This document shows, piece by piece, positions 7,067 through 10,000 of a stretch of 10,000 nucleotides of DNA. Below the pieces are notes generated by a model that was not told where the DNA came from, made no database searches, and saw only the letters and a list, made by a program, of their open reading frames with translations. Every line of letters starts with the position of its first letter. Position 1 is the stretch's first letter. The position numbers and the translations under genes are program-made. Source of the DNA: Stramonita haemastoma (lineage: Eukaryota > Mollusca > Gastropoda > Neogastropoda > Muricidae). The DNA is taken from assembly GCA_030674155.1 (NCBI GenBank), contig CM060325.1, positions 24,274,512 through 24,284,511 on the forward strand. Direction: 5' to 3'.

Positions 7067-7147
7067 GACTTGTTTTTAAGCAAGCACTCTATCTTTCTCC
7101 ATCCATTAAAATATTTTCATGAAAATGAATTTGTATTATAATTATAT

Positions 7148-7425
7148 GCTCGTGTGCATCACGTACTTCGCTTTTTGTTTTATTTATTTTATTTTATTTT
7201 ATTCATTTATTTATTCTTTTATTTCGAGTTTAATGGAATAAACCCTCGTGACCTTTTTTACACCCTGTCCCCGCGTGTATACAGTTTTTTTTTCAGTTTT
7301 GTCATCCGTTCCCACCGGCACACTATGTCCTACTCTTCGGAAAAGCGGACCGGGTTTTAACGTGTGCGGAAGATGTTCTGCTTGCGTTTGCACACGGGGC
7401 CTCGGTTCATAGTCTCGGCATGTGT
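7148..7425 (+). repeat. Dispersed repeat, copy B
   Basis: The partner of 3948..4200 in the same orientation. It is longer at its left because of extra TTTTA units (about 7180-7205) and has extra T bases near 7285. At its right end it reads TAGTCTCGGCATGTGTGGC, where copy A reads TAGTCTGGCGTGTGTG, so copy B keeps the unexpanded form of the junction from which the copy A GT array seems to have grown. It includes AATAAA (7237-7242), but nothing shows that this acts as a polyadenylation signal. Confidence 0.85.
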
Positions 7426-7741
7426 GGCTTTTAAGACCTACAAATATACATATTGACCAGTGCTTGCTGTATTTGCATACACTTGGATGTATGTGGACAC
7501 AAGTTTTGTTGTTGTGTGAGCTTCTAGTATGACTTTTTTTAGTAGGCCTACTTGAAGCCAAACAGGGCTTTTTTGTTGTTTGTTGTTGGGTTTTTTTTTC
7601 TAAATTCAAAGAGAACAGTCTATTCCTTCATTGATTCAGACTTCTTTTCCCCAAAGTTGGCTGTTGTTGTCATCGATTTCTGTAAATGCACATGCAGCAG
7701 TGTTTCGTTTTGGGTGACAAAGAGGGAGATTGGAGAGAGGT
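7426..7741. other. Unique AT-rich spacer
   Basis: It contains T runs and GTTGTT words. I see no supported gene, RNA or mobile element in it. Confidence 0.5.
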
Positions 7742-7769
7742 GGGGGGGAGGTGGGGGCGGGAGCGGGGG
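7742..7769 (+). other. G-quadruplex motif
   Basis: G tracts of 7, 5, 3 and 5 bases are joined by AGGT, C and AGC, a canonical quadruplex pattern on the plus strand. It lies about 55 bases left of the CT array. Confidence 0.7.
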
Positions 7770-7822
7770 TCATTTTAACAATGTCTGAAAACTCAAAATA
7801 TAGCAGAAAGGGTGTTTTGCTT

Positions 7823-7823
<1 letters not shown>

Positions 7824-7901
<78 letters not shown>

Positions 7902-7937
7902 CTCTGTCTGTTCGTCTGTCTGTCTTTCATTTGAGTT

Positions 7938-8031
<94 letters not shown>

Positions 8032-8053
8032 CCTCCCTCCCTCCCTCCCTCCT
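7824..8053 (+). repeat. (CT)n, interrupted, ending in (CCCT)n
   Basis: (CT)n at 7824-7897, then a degenerate part with CTGT units (7898-7940), a second (CT)n at 7941-8026, and about seven CCCT units (8026-8053). The last block gives GGGA repeats on the minus strand, a strong quadruplex-forming sequence. The unique sequence to its right (8054-8242) holds a CTGGAG...CTCCAG inverted repeat (about 8086-8112) and nothing else I can name. Confidence 0.96.
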
Positions 8054-8242
8054 TCCCCCACCACCCACTTTCTAAAAGCAGACTGCTGGAGTTTGGATTT
8101 GAATAGCTCCAGAAAGGGCGGAGAGAGAATTCTTCTAGCGTAGTATGCATGCACTGCCTCTGTGGTGAAGTGTTGAAATGCTGATATTAATTTTTCTCCT
8201 GTGTGGATGGGGAGCAAAGTGTTAAACATTGGAAAGCGGCAC

Positions 8243-8385
<143 letters not shown>

Positions 8386-8407
8386 AATGGAGATGATGGA
8401 TCTCTTG

Positions 8408-8518
8408 GGAAGGAAGGAAGGAGGGAGGGAAGGGGAAAGGATGAGGTGTTCAGGTTCTAAGAGAACAGGGGTGGAGGGAGGGAGGGAGGGAGGGACGGAG
8501 GGCGGGAGAGAGGGTGGT
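8408..8518 (+). repeat. GGAA/GGGA purine repeats with G-quadruplex motif
   Basis: Two GGAA/GGGA-type tracts (8408-8440 and 8468-8518). Within the second, 8476-8495 is a run of GGGA units: four or more G3 tracts with one-base loops, among the most stable quadruplex patterns known. Confidence 0.85.
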
Positions 8519-8720
8519 AGAGATGCAGTAAAAAGGAGCAGCGCGGTGATGGTGCAACAGGCTAATGTGATAAAGGATGCACATTGTGTGGGGTTGTTGA
8601 GAGTTGTGGATGGAGGGTTTTGTGTAGTAGCATCGTGATGAAGTGGAGGAGTGAGAGATCAAACTGTGGGTGTGTTCGTGTTCGTGTGTGTGTGGGTGTG
8701 GAGGGGAGGGGGGGCGTTGG

Positions 8721-8721
8721 T

Positions 8722-8763
<42 letters not shown>

Positions 8764-8950
8764 GTGTGCGTGCAAGCAAGCAAGCAAGCGCGTGCGTGTG
8801 TGCGCGCGTGTGTGTGTATGTGTGTGTGTGCGTGTGTGTGTGTGTGTGTGTGCAAGCGCGCGCGTGTGGGTGTGGTGTGTGTGTGTGGGGGGGGGGGGGG
8901 GGGGGGGGGGTGCGCGTGTGTGTGTGATGTGTGTGCGTGCGTGTGTGCAC
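8721..8950 (+). repeat. (GT)n, (CAAG)n, alternating CG/TG tract and G24 run
   Basis: (GT)n at about 8723-8768; four CAAG units at 8773-8788; alternating purine-pyrimidine TG/CG sequence at about 8788-8886 (Z-DNA-prone); then 24 consecutive G (8887-8910) and further TG/CG repeat to about 8950. The exact length of the G run is the least reliable part of any assembly. Confidence 0.93.
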
Positions 8951-9565
8951 AACATTTTCGTGGATATGCCACACACCCACCGCTGACGCAACTACTAGAT
9001 CATTAATTGTACATGCTCAGTTTTCTGCATCTGTGAGTACCACCACAAAAAAAAAAATTAGTACGGCACTGACAGATCACTTGATCTGAGAGCCTCAAAA
9101 ACATCCTCACCAAAATCACCACACCCAGTTTTCAAGCTGCAAATCGGGAATTTGAGACCATTAGCATTAGAAGCTCTGGGCCTAATCCATTCAGCTTTTC
9201 CTTCCACACGAAGATCAGCATCTCCTAACCACATTATCTGCCGCCCTGGAAGCAATTACTCTTTCTTCCCTCCAGGATTTTCTGATTTCCTGACGCGTGC
9301 TCTGATGATACAGAGAACTGGAGAGAGAGAAAAGTAGACAAAGTGAGAACCCCCCCAGTTAAGACTTTTGCAAACATGAAATTTCCGGATAATAATCATT
9401 TTGGAATTCAGTTCGTGTTTCTTTCGTTGACATGGCATTGCACGGTAATGGCCGCTTTCCAACGGAAATGGTTAGGAGCGCTGTGCAGAACGGCTGTGCC
9501 GTGCCATTTCTGTTTTGTGTGTACATTCAAAATTTCTATTTATTAGGCTATCGGTGTTCTGTGCG

Positions 9566-9567
<2 letters not shown>
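8951..9567. other. Unique region, no assured gene
   Basis: The longest repeat-poor stretch right of the LINE. It has an A11 run (9047-9057). It also has a plus-strand pyrimidine stretch ending in CAG (about 9257-9273) that resembles a 3' splice acceptor, and a minus-strand open stretch described separately. No known domain is visible. Confidence 0.5.
9058..9255 (-). other. Open stretch of 65 codons, unrecognised, possible exon or relic
   Basis: Between an in-frame TAA at 9258..9256 and a TAA at 9060..9058 the frame reads LPGRQIMWLGDADLRVEG, later CSLKTGCGDFGEDVFEALRS. Composition is balanced and not repeat-derived, unlike most open stretches here. The first true ATG is at Met8 of this stretch. 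I do not recognise a family. It may be a decayed coding fragment, an exon whose splice sites I cannot fix, or chance. Confidence 0.15.

Positions 9568-9661
<94 letters not shown>
9568..9661 (+). repeat. (TG)n microsatellite, about 46 units
   Basis: A pure TG run of about 94 bases with no interruption, suggesting that it is young or still expanding. Confidence 0.98.
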
Positions 9662-9662
<1 letters not shown>

Positions 9663-9686
9663 ATACATAGCACCTCTCGATAGTAT

Positions 9687-9718
9687 CGGTTGTCAATAGC
9701 GCAACGCGTTGATAACCG
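9687..9718. repeat. Inverted repeat, possible hairpin
   Basis: CGGTTGTCAA (9687-9696) faces TTGATAACCG (9709-9718): ten pairs, one of them a G-T, with a 12-base loop. The right part overlaps the palindrome AACGCGTT (9703-9710). It starts 25 bases after the (TG)n array. It could be a palindrome of a small transposon end or an isolated hairpin. Confidence 0.6.
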
Positions 9719-10000
9719 TGAGGTTCAGACAGAAACTACATGATCGCACCACTGTCTCTCAGTTCTATCCACTGCGCAAAGTTTTATCAATACGCAATTC
9801 ATCTGATGGGTGTTTGACAGTCAGGTTGACATAGTTATAGCACGTACATCAAACAGAAAAGGCCGTATCGGGCTGGAAGTTGAATGTGTAAATTGCAGGA
9901 ATGATTGTAGGGGTAAAATAGAGGCCTAATATCGATGGAAAATCTGGTTTAAGGGCACCGGTGCGGTCACTGTTCTTGGGAAGGTCCTATCACCAGACTA
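9719..10000. other. Unique sequence, nothing recognised
   Basis: Mixed-composition sequence without repeats or a convincing ORF. I see no RNA gene or promoter element. Confidence 0.5.

Noticed and set aside
6580..7122. Long Thr-His and Val-Cys ORFs on both strands
   Set aside because: They are translations of the GT/CA array; no non-repeat coding sequence supports them.
7301..7360. Conserved peptide VIRSH..TM.YS.EKR shared by the two dispersed repeats (4077-4136 and here)
   Set aside because: The 10 differences across the 20 codons fall mostly in first positions, not third, so the match is DNA homology and not constraint on a protein.
7730..8229. Ser-Leu and Arg-Glu ORFs over the CT array
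   Set aside because: Dinucleotide repeats are open in several frames by nature; both strands are open equally.

Overview
The window looks like intergenic DNA from an invertebrate animal, most plausibly a mollusc or another marine invertebrate. This is an inference. It rests on a LINE-type retrotransposon that carries a 2A-like peptide (such elements are known from molluscs, sea urchins, amphioxus and similar animals) and on an extreme density of dinucleotide microsatellites. There is no bacterial gene structure, and I recognise no complete host gene.

Positions 1 to about 3855 hold the 5' part of a non-LTR retrotransposon on the minus strand. Read in its sense direction it has: a leader of about 150 bases with two short upstream ORFs; ORF1 (3705..1963, 580 codons), with a hydrophobic N-terminus, a canonical 2A motif ending at residue 145, a coiled coil, an L1-type RNA-binding region and a basic tail; one UAG codon (1965..1963); and ORF2 (1962..1, running off the left edge), with an apurinic-type endonuclease and the N-terminal half of a reverse transcriptase. 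ORF1 and ORF2 share one reading frame: the 1235 codons from 3705 to 1 contain a single stop. ORF2 has no in-frame AUG until inside the endonuclease domain. As it stands, the element would make three products from one frame, using 2A ribosome skipping and then UAG readthrough or reinitiation. The absence of any frameshift or other stop suggests a young copy. The reverse transcriptase active-site YxDD motif, the 3' end and any target-site duplication lie outside the window.

Positions 3856 to 9661 are a microsatellite field. Long (GA)n, (GT)n, (CA)n, (CT)n, (GACA)n, (CCT/CCCT)n and (CCA)n tracts and homopolymeric G or C runs take up very roughly 1.6 to 1.8 kb. Between them lies short unique sequence and a pair of about 250-base dispersed repeats in the same orientation (3948..4200 and 7148..7425), 85% identical over their best 115 bases. 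One copy runs directly into a (GT)n array. Several strong G-quadruplex motifs sit in the right half.

Positions 9662 to 10000 are unique sequence with one hairpin-forming inverted repeat and no recognisable gene. Two short open stretches (4486..4596 on plus, 9058..9255 on minus) could be exons or old repeat coding remnants; I do not recognise either.
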